A stretch of 64,000 nt of DNA. It comes from Pomphorhynchus laevis (Eukaryota; Acanthocephala; Palaeacanthocephala; Echinorhynchida; Pomphorhynchidae). The notes beneath the pieces are model-generated. The model was not told the DNA's origin, made no database searches, and saw only the letters and a list, made by a program, of their open reading frames with translations. A program made the position numbers and the translations under genes. Below are positions 10,891 through 20,460 of the stretch, piece by piece (the first letter of the stretch is position 1; every line of letters begins with the position of its first letter). The stretch spans positions 16,112-80,111 of the forward strand of contig WNNJ02002925.1 of NCBI GenBank assembly GCA_012934845.2. The letters run 5' to 3'.

Positions 10891-11139
10891 TCATATTTTT
10901 ATATCGTCAGCAAAAGCTAAGCAAGGACAGTGCAGTTGAGTCAGCAGATTGTTCATGAACGTATTTAACAATAAAGGTCCTAAAACAGTACCATGAGGAA
11001 TTCTTGACGTAATTAAACGTGGCGAGGATATTATATTACCAATTCGTACTCTGTAAGATCTATTAGATAGAAAATCACTAATACATCCTACAACTAGGCT
11101 ATTAATGTCATATCCGGCACTATCGGGTACACTGTTCAT
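10891..11139 (-). pseudogene. CR1/Jockey-type LINE RT fragment (palm blocks B and C)
   Basis: 82 codons reading FLSNRSYRVRIGN, then IPHGTVLGPLLLNTFMN (block B, with PQG changed to PHG) and LAFADDIKI (block C). The spacing matches the RT of the CR1-like elements nearby. Both ends are truncated, so this is a dead fragment. Confidence 0.7.
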
Positions 11140-11492
11140 CTAAAACACTTGATGGTGGAAGGAACTGTTTGATAGTGGTTTTTTCTGTCTTTAATTACAA
11201 GTTTATACGTGGTGCTCGTTGATCCGAAATGTGCTGACAGCAAAAAATAACCACATAAATGGTCTATCGGCGTCAGTGGATATGCCGTGGTTCAAAAATA
11301 AATGGCGACGAAAGTCTATATATTACATCCTGCACCATCGCAAACCACTTGTTAATTTGCACACTCTTTTCATTTTACAGTCCTGCGACGTCCCATATAT
11401 TTTTCACTTTACTCGCGTATTATTTGAATTATTGTAATAATTCAATTATAATTTATTATTATTATTATCAATAGACAACTCGTCTTAATAAT

Positions 11493-12161
11493 ATGGAATT
11501 TCGGGATGCAATTGGAGCTCGGTACAATAGACTGTCTTGCGATGTTCCCTTACATTGCCCATGCGGTGAACGAACATCACTGGCACACTCACTAACTTGT
11601 CCAACTGGAGGTCATCCTTCGATTAGACACGATTTGATTCGTGATATATTATCCAATACCATGACCGAAATTTGCGATAATGTCCAGACAGAACCAGCTT
11701 TGAAATCAGTACATCATAGTATCGTGTTCGAGCGCACAAGCACTTCTAGAGATCATGAAGCACGTTTAGACATTGCTTGCTATGGATTTTACGGAGGTCG
11801 TTCTGAGCGAACTTTATTCGACACATGCGTATTCAACGCATTCGCGCCGTCCAACCTCTCGAAGTCAACAACGTCCGCCTTTGAATTCCACGAAAAGCGA
11901 AAAATCGCAAAGTATCAAGAGAGAGTCATACTAATAGAGAGGGCAAACTTTGCGCCATTGGTGTTTTCTTGTTTTGGTGGTGAAAGTAAATCGTCGGTCA
12001 CGATAATTCAGCGCATTGCTCGTAAATTGGCAATTAGAAAAAGACACACATATGCAGAGGAATTGACACGTCTTCGGTCAACGATTGGCATACAACTGGC
12101 TCGCTCAATTTCTTTATGCGTTCGGGGTGCCCGTTCTGCTCGCAATCGCCCTGCGCGCTAA
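11493..12161 (+). pseudogene. RLE-type non-LTR retrotransposon, C-terminal zinc knuckle and endonuclease only
   Basis: 222 codons with no stop. The order is a CCHC-like knuckle (CPCGERTSLAHSLTC), then GGHPSIRHDLIRDIL, then the restriction-like endonuclease region with EARLDIACYGFYGG, LFDTCVFNAFAPS and KRKIAKYQERV, ending CVRGARSARNRPAR. It is homologous end to end with the C-termini at 15081-15749 and 36789-37500. R2/NeSL/HERO-type elements use this endonuclease to nick their target. RT is missing, so this looks like a 5'-truncated insertion that has kept its frame. The first Met lies just inside the fragment, and no separate start signal is evident. Confidence 0.8.
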
Positions 12162-12292
12162 ATGAAAAAACGTACAATATTCTTTTAAATTATTTGACGC
12201 ATCACGTTTTTTTGTGTTTGTTTGTACATTTTGGAGTTCTTATAAAAAAATTATTCTCTCTTAAAAAAAAAGACAACAATATAGTATTATAA

Positions 12293-12507
12293 TGATAATA
12301 TATTATATTATATGATCGTATCCGTATCCATTATCCGTATTCTGATACAACGTCTGTTATAAAAAATATAAAAATCTTATTATTATTTATTCTTTAAATA
12401 ATAATATTAATTATTCTTTATTAATTATTTTCTATTTATTCTTTATTATTCTTTATTATTCTTTATTCTTTATTAAATCTTTATTATTTGCATTATTATG
12501 TTTTGTC
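12293..12507 (+). repeat. AT-rich direct repeat, right copy (partner 10329-10591)
   Basis: Near-identical to the left copy but missing some TTATTCTTTATT units. It directly precedes the RLE element that starts at about 12650. Confidence 0.7.
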
Positions 12508-12672
12508 ACCACACAACTTTCTTGGTTATTATTATTATTAATACAGGTTACAAAAAGTATTGGTTATTAAAGTTCTTACATTATTATACACTAATTACAA
12601 GTTATCATACACTAATTACAAGGACTGCGTCGGCTCGCTCACGCTCGCCGACATATAACGAAGCAAACAATC

Positions 12673-15228
12673 ATGCCCAAAGGAAAACCATCAGGTCAGA
12701 GATTGTGCTGCGGATGCAATGGTCCGTCTGCGAAATGTAAAGCTTGCAGATGCGCGAAGGCAGGAGTTCCTTGTGTGAATTGTCGTGCTCCCGACTGTAA
12801 CAATCGTACAAATATTGTACTTCAGATGGTACCTTCGACTTCCGCCGATGAACCAATAAATAGAGTTGATGAAACGATTCCCTTCGGTAATGGAATGACT
12901 CAGAATACACTTTGTACAAATAGTGTATTTCCTACCGGCGGTACTAACATTTCCGAACAAAACGGTAACAACATTGTGAGCACCTTGACTGGTTGCGCAA
13001 CTCTGTCCGAGGCGATGTCGCCAGCCGATTTATTTGAGCAGACGTGTCAATGGCGACCTAATCTCATGACACTACCTGCTTGTTCGGCAAGCCATAAATT
13101 CATACAGATTTTAACATCCTTCTTCGCCGACATTACACAGTCACAGCCACAGTCAATTGATTCCCTAAAGATGGCGTCCGTATTCTCACACCTAATTCTT
13201 CAGAGAATCCACACGAGGAAAATCGCCTCGATTCGGAAAACCATAGAACGACGCTTACTCTTGTGGAGTGAGAAGCGTTTTATTGAGCTATGTGAAGAAG
13301 CAGAATACTTGCAGCAAAACATGAGAAGAACAAAACCGATTACTAAACAAGATTGGAAAAAACGATACATTCGAATGATAACGAATGGTAAGCTTAGTGC
13401 AGCGGGATCTGTTCTGACAGGGGATTATGAGGAAGGCGTACTATCTTATGACACCAAAATCAACGGCAGTTCCGTGAAGGATATTCTACAGAGCCTTCAC
13501 CCCAAAGCCTCAACAGCTCGTCCCGAAGCATTGTTACAATTCCCCTTGCACGATTCCTTGCGGCATCATCCAGTTCGATTTTTCGAACTCGACGAGGAGA
13601 GAATTATCAAGGCAAGTCTTGAGACCAACGGCAGTGCTGGTCCATCAGGGATGGACTCGAACTTATGGCGCAGCATGCTTACTAAGTTTGGCAGTCATTC
13701 ACAGTCATTGGCAAAGGCTCTTGCCGACCTTGGAACTCATATCGCAGCGGAAAGCGTGATTCCCGGCTCACTTGATGCTTTTACAGCTTGCAGGCTTGTA
13801 GCAATCAAGAAGAAGAATGGAGGGGTTCGTCCGATTGGAATATGCGAGGTTCCAAGGCGAATCATTTGTAAGGCTCTCCTAAAGATCATTACCTTTGATT
13901 TACAGGAATCCGCCGGTTGTATACAGTTAGCCGCCTCACAGAAAGCGGGGATTGAGTATGCCATTCGATCTGTACGGGATGCTTTCCAAGCGAAGGAAGA
14001 CCATTGCATCCTGGCAGTTGATGCCTCTAATGCATTTAATGCCATTAACAGAAAAGCTGCACTACACAACATTCAATATGTATGCCCTTCGTTGTATACA
14101 GCACTGAACAACATATACATGCGACCAGCCAAACTCTGTCTTGGTGGAGATAGTATACTGTCAGAAGAGGGATTTACTCAAGGTGATCCGTTCGCTATGG
14201 CGGCTTTCTCGATGGCTACCCTTCCATTGGTGAATGAAATCGCTAGAGCGGTTCCTAGTGTGCTGCAACGATGGTTTGCAGACGATTCGAATTTCGTAGG
14301 GACTATGGTCGACTTGCAGAAAGTATGGGAAATACTAATTAGAAAAGGACCAATATATGGTTATCATGTCAATGCGACAAAAACGCAACTACTAGGTCAT
14401 CCGAGTGCTGACTTTTCTACTCCAAAAATAGCGGTTAATCACTCGATTTCAGGCATTTCAATTTTGGGCGCACCGGTTGGTACGGAAAAGTTTATCGACG
14501 ACTATATATCCGAAAAATGTTGTAAATGGGTTTCGTTATTGGAACGCCTCGTGTCGATTTCCTACGTTGACCCTCATGTAGCGTATGCCGGTTTCACAAA
14601 ATCGTTTCAGTTCAAATGGTCCCATCTGCTAAGAACTGTCCAGTGTTCACCATCCCAATTTGATTCAGTAAGTTCGACCATTTTCGAAAGGTTAATACCT
14701 GAATTAACACAAATCAAGGTTGACTCGAACTGGAAATCAGTTTTATCAATTCCGATAAAGTTGGGTGGTATTGGGATCACGGACCCGACACATGCATGTG
14801 CCGTTGAGTATGAATACTCGGAAAAAATTTGCAAAACATTCGATTACGGGCTAAATGTCATCGATCTGTGTCATTTGCAGAAATCTACAATTCACAATAT
14901 TTCTAAAATGAGGACACAGGCTTTCCAAAACAAATTACTTTCCACTATCCAGTGCATGGACTCGGCATCTTCCAACATTATCGCACATGCTGCAATGGTT
15001 GGTGCGTCAACTTGGTTAAGTGCACTACCGCTCGTCAAGGATGGTTTTCATCTCAGTCGTAACGAGTTCAGTGATGCCTTATGTTCGCGTTATGGTTGGA
15101 CCCCCCAAACGTATCTCAAGACAAATGCGCATGTGGAACAACACAGTCTGTCAGTCATGCTCTCTCCTGTAAAACGGGTGGTCTTCCGATTATACGCCAT
15201 AATGCCGTACGCGACATCCTTGCCTTAG
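12673..15228 (+). CDS. RLE-A1 retrotransposon protein: CXC domain and reverse transcriptase
   Basis: 851 codons. Residues 12-44 form a cysteine cluster with C13, C15, C22, C25, C27, C34, C37 and C42 followed by NN, the spacing of tesmin/TSO1/MSL2-type CXC DNA-binding domains. Residues about 180-260 are basic and helical. RT: GSAGPSGMDSNLW (fingers), GGVRPIGICEVPRRIICKAL, block A LAVDASNAFNAINRKA, block B EEGFTQGDPFAMAAFS, block C RWFADDSNFVG, then thumb GYHVNATKTQLLG and SILGAPVG, and LGGIGITDPTHA. The catalytic Asp residues are intact. The last about 45 codons after the C-run at 15101 are out of frame; the true continuation is in the frame at 15081-15749. The family is inferred from architecture. 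The CXC role in target binding is inference. Confidence 0.87.
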   Translation: MPKGKPSGQRLCCGCNGPSAKCKACRCAKAGVPCVNCRAPDCNNRTNIVLQMVPSTSADEPINRVDETIPFGNGMTQNTLCTNSVFPTGGTNISEQNGNNIVSTLTGCATLSEAMSPADLFEQTCQWRPNLMTLPACSASHKFIQILTSFFADITQSQPQSIDSLKMASVFSHLILQRIHTRKIASIRKTIERRLLLWSEKRFIELCEEAEYLQQNMRRTKPITKQDWKKRYIRMITNGKLSAAGSVLTGDYEEGVLSYDTKINGSSVKDILQSLHPKASTARPEALLQFPLHDSLRHHPVRFFELDEERIIKASLETNGSAGPSGMDSNLWRSMLTKFGSHSQSLAKALADLGTHIAAESVIPGSLDAFTACRLVAIKKKNGGVRPIGICEVPRRIICKALLKIITFDLQESAGCIQLAASQKAGIEYAIRSVRDAFQAKEDHCILAVDASNAFNAINRKAALHNIQYVCPSLYTALNNIYMRPAKLCLGGDSILSEEGFTQGDPFAMAAFSMATLPLVNEIARAVPSVLQRWFADDSNFVGTMVDLQKVWEILIRKGPIYGYHVNATKTQLLGHPSADFSTPKIAVNHSISGISILGAPVGTEKFIDDYISEKCCKWVSLLERLVSISYVDPHVAYAGFTKSFQFKWSHLLRTVQCSPSQFDSVSSTIFERLIPELTQIKVDSNWKSVLSIPIKLGGIGITDPTHACAVEYEYSEKICKTFDYGLNVIDLCHLQKSTIHNISKMRTQAFQNKLLSTIQCMDSASSNIIAHAAMVGASTWLSALPLVKDGFHLSRNEFSDALCSRYGWTPQTYLKTNAHVEQHSLSVMLSPVKRVVFRLYAIMPYATSLP

Positions 15229-15749
15229 AACTTTCGGAGGTATGCCATGGAGTTGCTACTGAGCCCGTACTTGCGGAGGTTCCGGAGACATTGATCTTCG
15301 AGAAGGAAACAACGTCAAGAGAAAGCGGTGCACGACTCGATGTGGTATGCTGTGGGATGCGGGGCGAAAGATTCGAGCGGACGTTTATAGACGTCAACGT
15401 TTTTTCAACACTTGCCCAATCTAACGTCAACCGTAGCCCAGAATCCTCTTTCCTCTACAATGAATCCCGTAAGCAGTCAAAGTATGCCGAGAGAATATCA
15501 ATCGTCGAACACGGATATTTTGTTCCTGCCATATTCTCGACTTCTGGCGGAATCGGAAAATACGCCATGGGTATACTCAGAGATATCACCGCCAAGCGAA
15601 CCCTGAGTAACAGATCCGCTTACCCAAGTGTACTAAGTCACCTAAAGAGGCGCATCGGATTTGCATTAGCTCGTGCAGTGTCTGCGAGCCTCCGGTGTCC
15701 TCGCTCGACAAGACGGCACCCCTGTCGGCAGATGACGACAATAGCTTGA
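15081..15749 (+). CDS. RLE-A1 retrotransposon protein, C-terminal knuckle and restriction-like endonuclease
   Basis: 222 codons, continuing the polyprotein above in another frame. It has the CCHC knuckle CACGTTQSVSHALSC, then GGLPIIRHNAVRDIL, then the endonuclease core ESGARLDVVCCG, TFIDVNVFSTLA and ESRKQSKYAERI, ending SASLRCPRSTRR. The Asp in ARLD, the Asp in FIDV and the basic KY motif are in the order expected of PD-(D/E)XK-like enzymes. The start codon shown is probably incidental, because this is the tail of the 12673 reading frame. Homologues lie at 11493-12161 and in 36789-39152. Confidence 0.85.
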   Translation: MFALWLDPPNVSQDKCACGTTQSVSHALSCKTGGLPIIRHNAVRDILALELSEVCHGVATEPVLAEVPETLIFEKETTSRESGARLDVVCCGMRGERFERTFIDVNVFSTLAQSNVNRSPESSFLYNESRKQSKYAERISIVEHGYFVPAIFSTSGGIGKYAMGILRDITAKRTLSNRSAYPSVLSHLKRRIGFALARAVSASLRCPRSTRRHPCRQMTTIA

Positions 15750-15940
15750 GAAAACTTGTTTGTTTAAACATTTATAAACATTACGGCCCATTTGAGAGTA
15801 ACAATCATCATTGTAAATTTCTCAATAAATCAGTTTTCATCAATAGACAACAAAGTGAGCAGCAAGGCTCATTACAAGTTGCGTCACAATCAGAAAAAGT
15901 AAATGTAGAAAATGAAAATGTAGAGTGTACTTTCTATTGT

Positions 15941-18910
15941 TCATATGTTCTCTGACTCGATCTTCGTCTTCAAGAAGGGATCTTCCTCCAGATTTCGTTT
16001 AAAAGAAGCCAGATTCGAGGATGCTACTGTTGTGTCAGCAAGGTGGTTCCAAGTATTAACGATTCGTTGGAAGTATAGGGATGTTCGTTTGTAGCGTAAT
16101 CGTTGTGTTTTTAGCATGAACTGATGACCACGAAGTGAGGTTATATCGCGCGTATGCATTAGCGATCTGAGTGGATGGCGATTGTCGTGTAAAATCTGCC
16201 AGGCTAGGCACAGGTCCGCCTTGTCGCGTAGATACTGAAGCGATCTCATTCCCAAACTCGAGAGCCGATCTTGATATTCCATATGTCTAACCGCTTTTAC
16301 CATTTTAGTTGCTGATCGGAATACAGACTCTAGATTATAACGTTCTCGTAAGGTGATTGGGTAACAAGCTGGCGAAGCATATAGGAGGATGCTCAAAATA
16401 AGTGCTTGTGAGATTGTTTTAAAGCATGAGATGTCAATATGAACAAGAGCTCGGCGAATCAGGCCGATGACTCTTCTCACTTTGGAACATGTAGTGTCAG
16501 TATGTAAACGTGTCGATAAGTTAGAACATACATAAACACCTAAATCCCTGTATGAGTTCGTCCTAAGAATAACACTGTTGTTTATATGATAAATATGAGC
16601 TGACTCGGCCGGACGTCTTGATATACAAATGTAGGCACACTTTTTCAAATTGAATTTTAACCCGTTCAAAATCGACCAGTCATTTATGGTGTTAATATCA
16701 TACTGCAAGATGTCAACATCTGAGTCCAAGAATATGGGGCGCCAAATTTTTAAATCATCAGCATAAAGAACACACTCAGATCTAAGTTTAGGAATGAGGT
16801 CGTTAATGTATATGCTGAAAAGAACTGGACCGAGTATAGTTCCCTGAGGTACTCCAAGATTTGTAGGGAAGCGATCAGATAATTCGTCGTTTACCCTTAC
16901 GAAGCAATGACGGTCAGACAGAAATTCAATAATCCAGCGAACTAAACACTCATCAAGGTTGATATTACGCAGTTTTTGAATTAAATTAGCATGAAGGACT
17001 GTATCAAATGCCTTAGAGAAGTCGAAGAAGATGGCGTCAACCGGAATACCAGAATCATAATATCTGGTCCAGCTATCGTGTGATAACAACAAATTCGTTA
17101 GCGTTGAATGATTTTTTCGAAAACCATGTTGTTCAGGGGCTAGAATATGGTTCGTTTCTAGGTGAGTGGTGACTTTTCGCAGAAGTAAGCGTTCCAGTAC
17201 GCGACAGCAGACACATGTGAGGCTAATCGGTCTGTAGTTACAGATGTCAGAACGAGACCCCTGTTTTAATATTGGGCAGATAATAGAGCGCTTCCAGTCT
17301 GAGGGAATCTTTCCTAGCACAAGTGTTGCACAGAAGATATTATATAGAGGTAGGTATATGATGTCAGCTAGGTTGCGAAGATATGCTGACGGCAATAGAT
17401 CCGGACCAGCACTTAATGTGCATTTCAGACGGGACAACTCGCTGTACACTAAGTCAGGTCTAATGAAGTTATCAAGGTCAGAAGTAGTATTAGCTACCAA
17501 ACAATACAAACTGTCAGTTATTTGCGGTGGAGCATTCAGTGACGAATTCAGCGATGTTAAGTGTGTGCCGAATACATTCGCAATTTCCTTTGAGTCCAAT
17601 ACCAAATAACCTTGGCTATCGAGAATAGAGGAGAACGTGTTAGCTATACGTTTTCTTGATGAAATGTATTTGAAGAGTGAGCCAGGATCACGACGACATC
17701 GTTGGGATAAATTCTTTTCAAAGATTACTCTCGTACGTCTCTTCAAGGATGTTACCCTGTTTCTATACTGTCGGTATTGCTCAAAACTAGAGTTACCTGC
17801 TTTATAATTACAATATGCCTTGCGTCGTCGAGCCAGTGCTTGTTTGAGTTCTCGATTAAACCAACGAGGAGATAAGCCGACGTCAGTTTGACGTACAATT
17901 GGAGCGTAGCGGGTAAGTATTGAATACAAGGTGTCTTTGAAAAACAGCCAGGCGGAATCAATACCCACAGTATAAGCATCAGGCCACGAAACGGTAGAAA
18001 GGAACTCCTTTATTTTGTTGTAGTCGGCTTTAAAAGGGTTGAATCTATTAACAAAGGAATTATATATAGGGATACTAATTCCAAGATCTATTAATAAGGT
18101 GACATGATCAGAACAACCAACTGGATCCAAGTGATTAACGCTAGTGACAATATGTCCTGGAGCAGACAAAACCAGATCAAGAAGAGAACGAGACGTAGAA
18201 GATATTCTGGTAAATCCATTGACATGTTGGGTAAGGTATAGATCATTGATTGTTTGAAGTAACACAATCGAACCAAAGTCAGACGGCGAATTAAAACTGT
18301 ATGTATTCCAATCTATTGTAGGCATGTTAAAGTCACCAACAACCAATATTGGCTTATTAGGGTCCGATAGCTGGTATAAACGTTGCACGATGCTATCAGT
18401 GCATGAAGTAGGGCTGCGGTAAACGACTACAAGTATCAAGGAGAATGGCCGGTATAATCTGACCGCTAAAAGTTCGTTTGAAGTTAGGGGGTCGTTAAAA
18501 GTTTCTACGACACGGAACTTTATTGTGTCACGTATATATAGTAATATACCACCACCCTGTTTAGCTATTCTATCGCTGCGGCACGCATTATATCCTTTCA
18601 ACAAAATTTCATTATCGGAGATAGAAGGGTTTAGCCACGATTCCGTAAAAGCTGCAATTATCGGTTGATGGTCGTGAATCAGTAATCCAATCTCATCAAT
18701 TTTATTTAACACACTACGCACATTAGAGTATAGAATTTGGTGGGAAGCTTTGTTTATTGTACATCTAGATGACGAACTCTTTTGAGTTCCCGACTTGAAC
18801 AAGGCAATAGAGTTTCTTATGAAATTTTGGTAGATGCACTCTGTAGGCATGCGGTCGGCGTCGGAGCACGCTGGGAAGCAATATTTGCTTTGTTCAAAAG
18901 ACCTTGCCAA
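15941..18910 (-). CDS. CR1-like LINE ORF2: APE endonuclease and reverse transcriptase
   Basis: 989 codons, about the usual length for CR1 ORF2. Endonuclease (about residues 50-290): ILYSNVRSVLNKIDEI, AAFTESWLNPSI, GGGILLYIRDTIKF, VVYRSPTSC, VVGDFNMPTIDW, SLLDLVLS and GCSDHVTLLI, so the catalytic Glu, Asp, Asn and His motifs are all present. RT (about 480-800): SIICPILKQGSRSDICNYRP, block A IFFDFSKAFDTVLH, block B LGVPQGTILGPVLFS and block C CVLYADDLKIW. The C-terminal domain ends in FKRNLEEDPFLKTK. It carries out target-primed reverse transcription. It overlaps ORF1 by 94 bases in another frame, so reinitiation or similar coupling is likely. Confidence 0.93.
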   Translation of the reverse strand: MARSFEQSKYCFPACSDADRMPTECIYQNFIRNSIALFKSGTQKSSSSRCTINKASHQILYSNVRSVLNKIDEIGLLIHDHQPIIAAFTESWLNPSISDNEILLKGYNACRSDRIAKQGGGILLYIRDTIKFRVVETFNDPLTSNELLAVRLYRPFSLILVVVYRSPTSCTDSIVQRLYQLSDPNKPILVVGDFNMPTIDWNTYSFNSPSDFGSIVLLQTINDLYLTQHVNGFTRISSTSRSLLDLVLSAPGHIVTSVNHLDPVGCSDHVTLLIDLGISIPIYNSFVNRFNPFKADYNKIKEFLSTVSWPDAYTVGIDSAWLFFKDTLYSILTRYAPIVRQTDVGLSPRWFNRELKQALARRRKAYCNYKAGNSSFEQYRQYRNRVTSLKRRTRVIFEKNLSQRCRRDPGSLFKYISSRKRIANTFSSILDSQGYLVLDSKEIANVFGTHLTSLNSSLNAPPQITDSLYCLVANTTSDLDNFIRPDLVYSELSRLKCTLSAGPDLLPSAYLRNLADIIYLPLYNIFCATLVLGKIPSDWKRSIICPILKQGSRSDICNYRPISLTCVCCRVLERLLLRKVTTHLETNHILAPEQHGFRKNHSTLTNLLLSHDSWTRYYDSGIPVDAIFFDFSKAFDTVLHANLIQKLRNINLDECLVRWIIEFLSDRHCFVRVNDELSDRFPTNLGVPQGTILGPVLFSIYINDLIPKLRSECVLYADDLKIWRPIFLDSDVDILQYDINTINDWSILNGLKFNLKKCAYICISRRPAESAHIYHINNSVILRTNSYRDLGVYVCSNLSTRLHTDTTCSKVRRVIGLIRRALVHIDISCFKTISQALILSILLYASPACYPITLRERYNLESVFRSATKMVKAVRHMEYQDRLSSLGMRSLQYLRDKADLCLAWQILHDNRHPLRSLMHTRDITSLRGHQFMLKTQRLRYKRTSLYFQRIVNTWNHLADTTVASSNLASFKRNLEEDPFLKTKIESENI

Positions 18911-20118
18911 CGGATGTGGAGGCGCCGCCGCACTACCTGAAAATTCTGAATTGTTAGGTTGTTTTCACCATGTGCCAGTCTTTGAGCTAGTTCCGATTTT
19001 GCCATTGATAAACGTGTACGATCAGCGGGGTCCAGGTCTCTAAGAATACGGGTGCCGGAACCTTTCAGGTGAAATGAGTTACGATGTATGAGCTGCACAA
19101 TTTCACATGAAGTAAACACAATTTTGAGGAGGCGTGGTCGATCGTTGACGGACGAAGGAGCACGACCTAGCCGGAAGACAGCTTTGAGACGCATATCTCT
19201 CACAGCTTCACAAGATGATGATCCATTTAAGACAGTCGTTAGAATGGATCTGACATGTATTAAGTCATCATCAAGTCTGGCCTGATTGTTTAGGGCATCG
19301 GACTCCTTAATGTTAGCAATTAAAATGCATTTGTTTCTATCACAAACAGCATTTGAACGGGGTCTGTTTGAGCAACCAGTACTATGTACAAGGGTACGAT
19401 TGTGCTTTTCGTGAAAATCATTAATACAATCTACCTTAACAGGTTGCGTGTTATGAGATAGTTGGTTTATACGAATTGCGGGAGTTTGCGATCTATCAAA
19501 TGACCGGGTATGCAAAGTTTTGTCGTTGTTTATAGCCGTTTCAGTCATATAACTGGTCGGTCGTATTACAAGAGGCACACCATTGTTAACCGAAACCATC
19601 TGTTCGCCAATATTCTTAGACATATTTTGATCTCTTCCGGGAATGTCATCACAAAAAATCGATTGGTTGCAAACAGTATGTCGAACAGTATCATTTGATT
19701 GGCTTGTAGAACGATTTGGAACATGACGTGACACTGAGTCTAGCTGGGCATATGAACTATTTGGTGATGGTAGCCTGTTACCCGTTAGCAACGAACATAC
19801 TTGTCTCTGAAGTTCGAGAACGTTTGTCTCTAAAGTAGCTGCGCAAAATCCACAAATAAAATCTTTATCAAGGAAATTGACAGGTAGTTGACGTGGTATC
19901 CACACAGTGGTCCAAACAGGACATTGTGAATTAGAACATTTAATGTCACGGTGACTACTTCCGTCTGTAGATGATATGTCCTGGGAGATATCAACAGAAT
20001 TGGCCTGCAAGGCTTGCTCGTCTTTGGACCGACTTTCATGTTGTCTTACTGAACGCTCACTGTCATCATCTCGCTTAGAAGGAACAACAGCTGCTTTACG
20101 TGGTCGACCTCTTGTCAT
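18817..20118 (-). CDS. CR1-like LINE ORF1: AT-hook-like N-terminus, zinc-box, RRM-like RNA binding
   Basis: 433 codons starting MTRGRPRKAAVVPSK, where GRPRK is AT-hook-like. A cysteine module follows: CSNSQCPVWTTVW and then FICGFCA (about residues 60-92), a PHD/esterase-free CR1 ORF1 zinc-box. A coiled coil begins at TNVLELQRQV. The RRM-like domain at about 265-410 has KCILIANIKESD, QARLDDDLIHVRSIL, LKAVFRLGRAPS, RLLKIVFTS, GTRILRDLDPADR and ending RRRLHIRWQGLL. It would coat the element RNA and reach DNA through the AT-hook. A matching scrap of the first 16 codons lies at 42650-42740. Confidence 0.88.
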   Translation of the reverse strand: MTRGRPRKAAVVPSKRDDDSERSVRQHESRSKDEQALQANSVDISQDISSTDGSSHRDIKCSNSQCPVWTTVWIPRQLPVNFLDKDFICGFCAATLETNVLELQRQVCSLLTGNRLPSPNSSYAQLDSVSRHVPNRSTSQSNDTVRHTVCNQSIFCDDIPGRDQNMSKNIGEQMVSVNNGVPLVIRPTSYMTETAINNDKTLHTRSFDRSQTPAIRINQLSHNTQPVKVDCINDFHEKHNRTLVHSTGCSNRPRSNAVCDRNKCILIANIKESDALNNQARLDDDLIHVRSILTTVLNGSSSCEAVRDMRLKAVFRLGRAPSSVNDRPRLLKIVFTSCEIVQLIHRNSFHLKGSGTRILRDLDPADRTRLSMAKSELAQRLAHGENNLTIQNFQVVRRRLHIRWQGLLNKANIASQRAPTPTACLQSASTKIS

Positions 20119-20250
20119 TTGTAATTTCGTTCCTCGTTGTTTTGTGTTCCTCGTTTGTAATTTGTGTATTTACTTTAGATCTCAAACTTTTTTAAGGTCT
20201 CAAACTTTTTTAATTATAATAATAAAGTAACTGCCACGCCGAAGCTAGTA

Positions 20251-20415
20251 TAAAGTAGGTTCGAATAATGGTCAGACAATCTCGGTAAACAATCTTATCA
20301 TTATAAAGTAGGTTCGAATAATGGTCAGACAATCTCGGTAAACAATCTTATCATTATAAAGTAGGTTCGAATAATGGTCAGACAATCTCGGCAACTAGGT
20401 AAACAATCTTATAAT
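20251..20415 (-). promoter_or_regulatory. Three 53-bp tandem units in the 5' UTR of the CR1-1 LINE
   Basis: Units begin at about 20251, 20304 and 20357, each starting TAAAGTAGGTTCGAATAATG. The last carries a small insertion. The position just upstream of ORF1 recalls the promoter monomers known from 5' UTRs of several LINEs. Promoter activity is inference. Confidence 0.65.
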
Positions 20416-20460
20416 ATTACGGAATAGCCGTCAGAACGGTCAAATTCCACAGCAGTACGG

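Larger units (their letters stand above)
12650..15770 (+). mobile_element. RLE-type non-LTR retrotransposon (element RLE-A1), nearly whole
   Basis: A single long coding region of about 1,020 codons: cysteine-rich N-terminus, RT, CCHC knuckle and C-terminal restriction-like endonuclease. This domain order is that of R2/NeSL/HERO-like non-LTR elements, not of APE-type LINEs. One frame change at about 15101-15106, in a run of six C, separates the RT from the knuckle and endonuclease. The 5' end is uncertain. A short GC-richer leader precedes the start codon at 12673, and the 3' end lies near 15770, next to the CR1 element's 3' UTR. Confidence 0.85.
15771..20460 (-). mobile_element. CR1-like LINE, full length and apparently intact (CR1-1)
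   Basis: The minus-strand element has a short 3' UTR (about 15771-15940), ORF2 (15941-18910), an overlapping ORF1 (18817-20118) and a 5' UTR containing three 53-bp tandem units. Both ORFs are uninterrupted, with all catalytic motifs present. It is the best candidate in the window for an active LINE. No target duplication is evident by eye. Confidence 0.88.
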
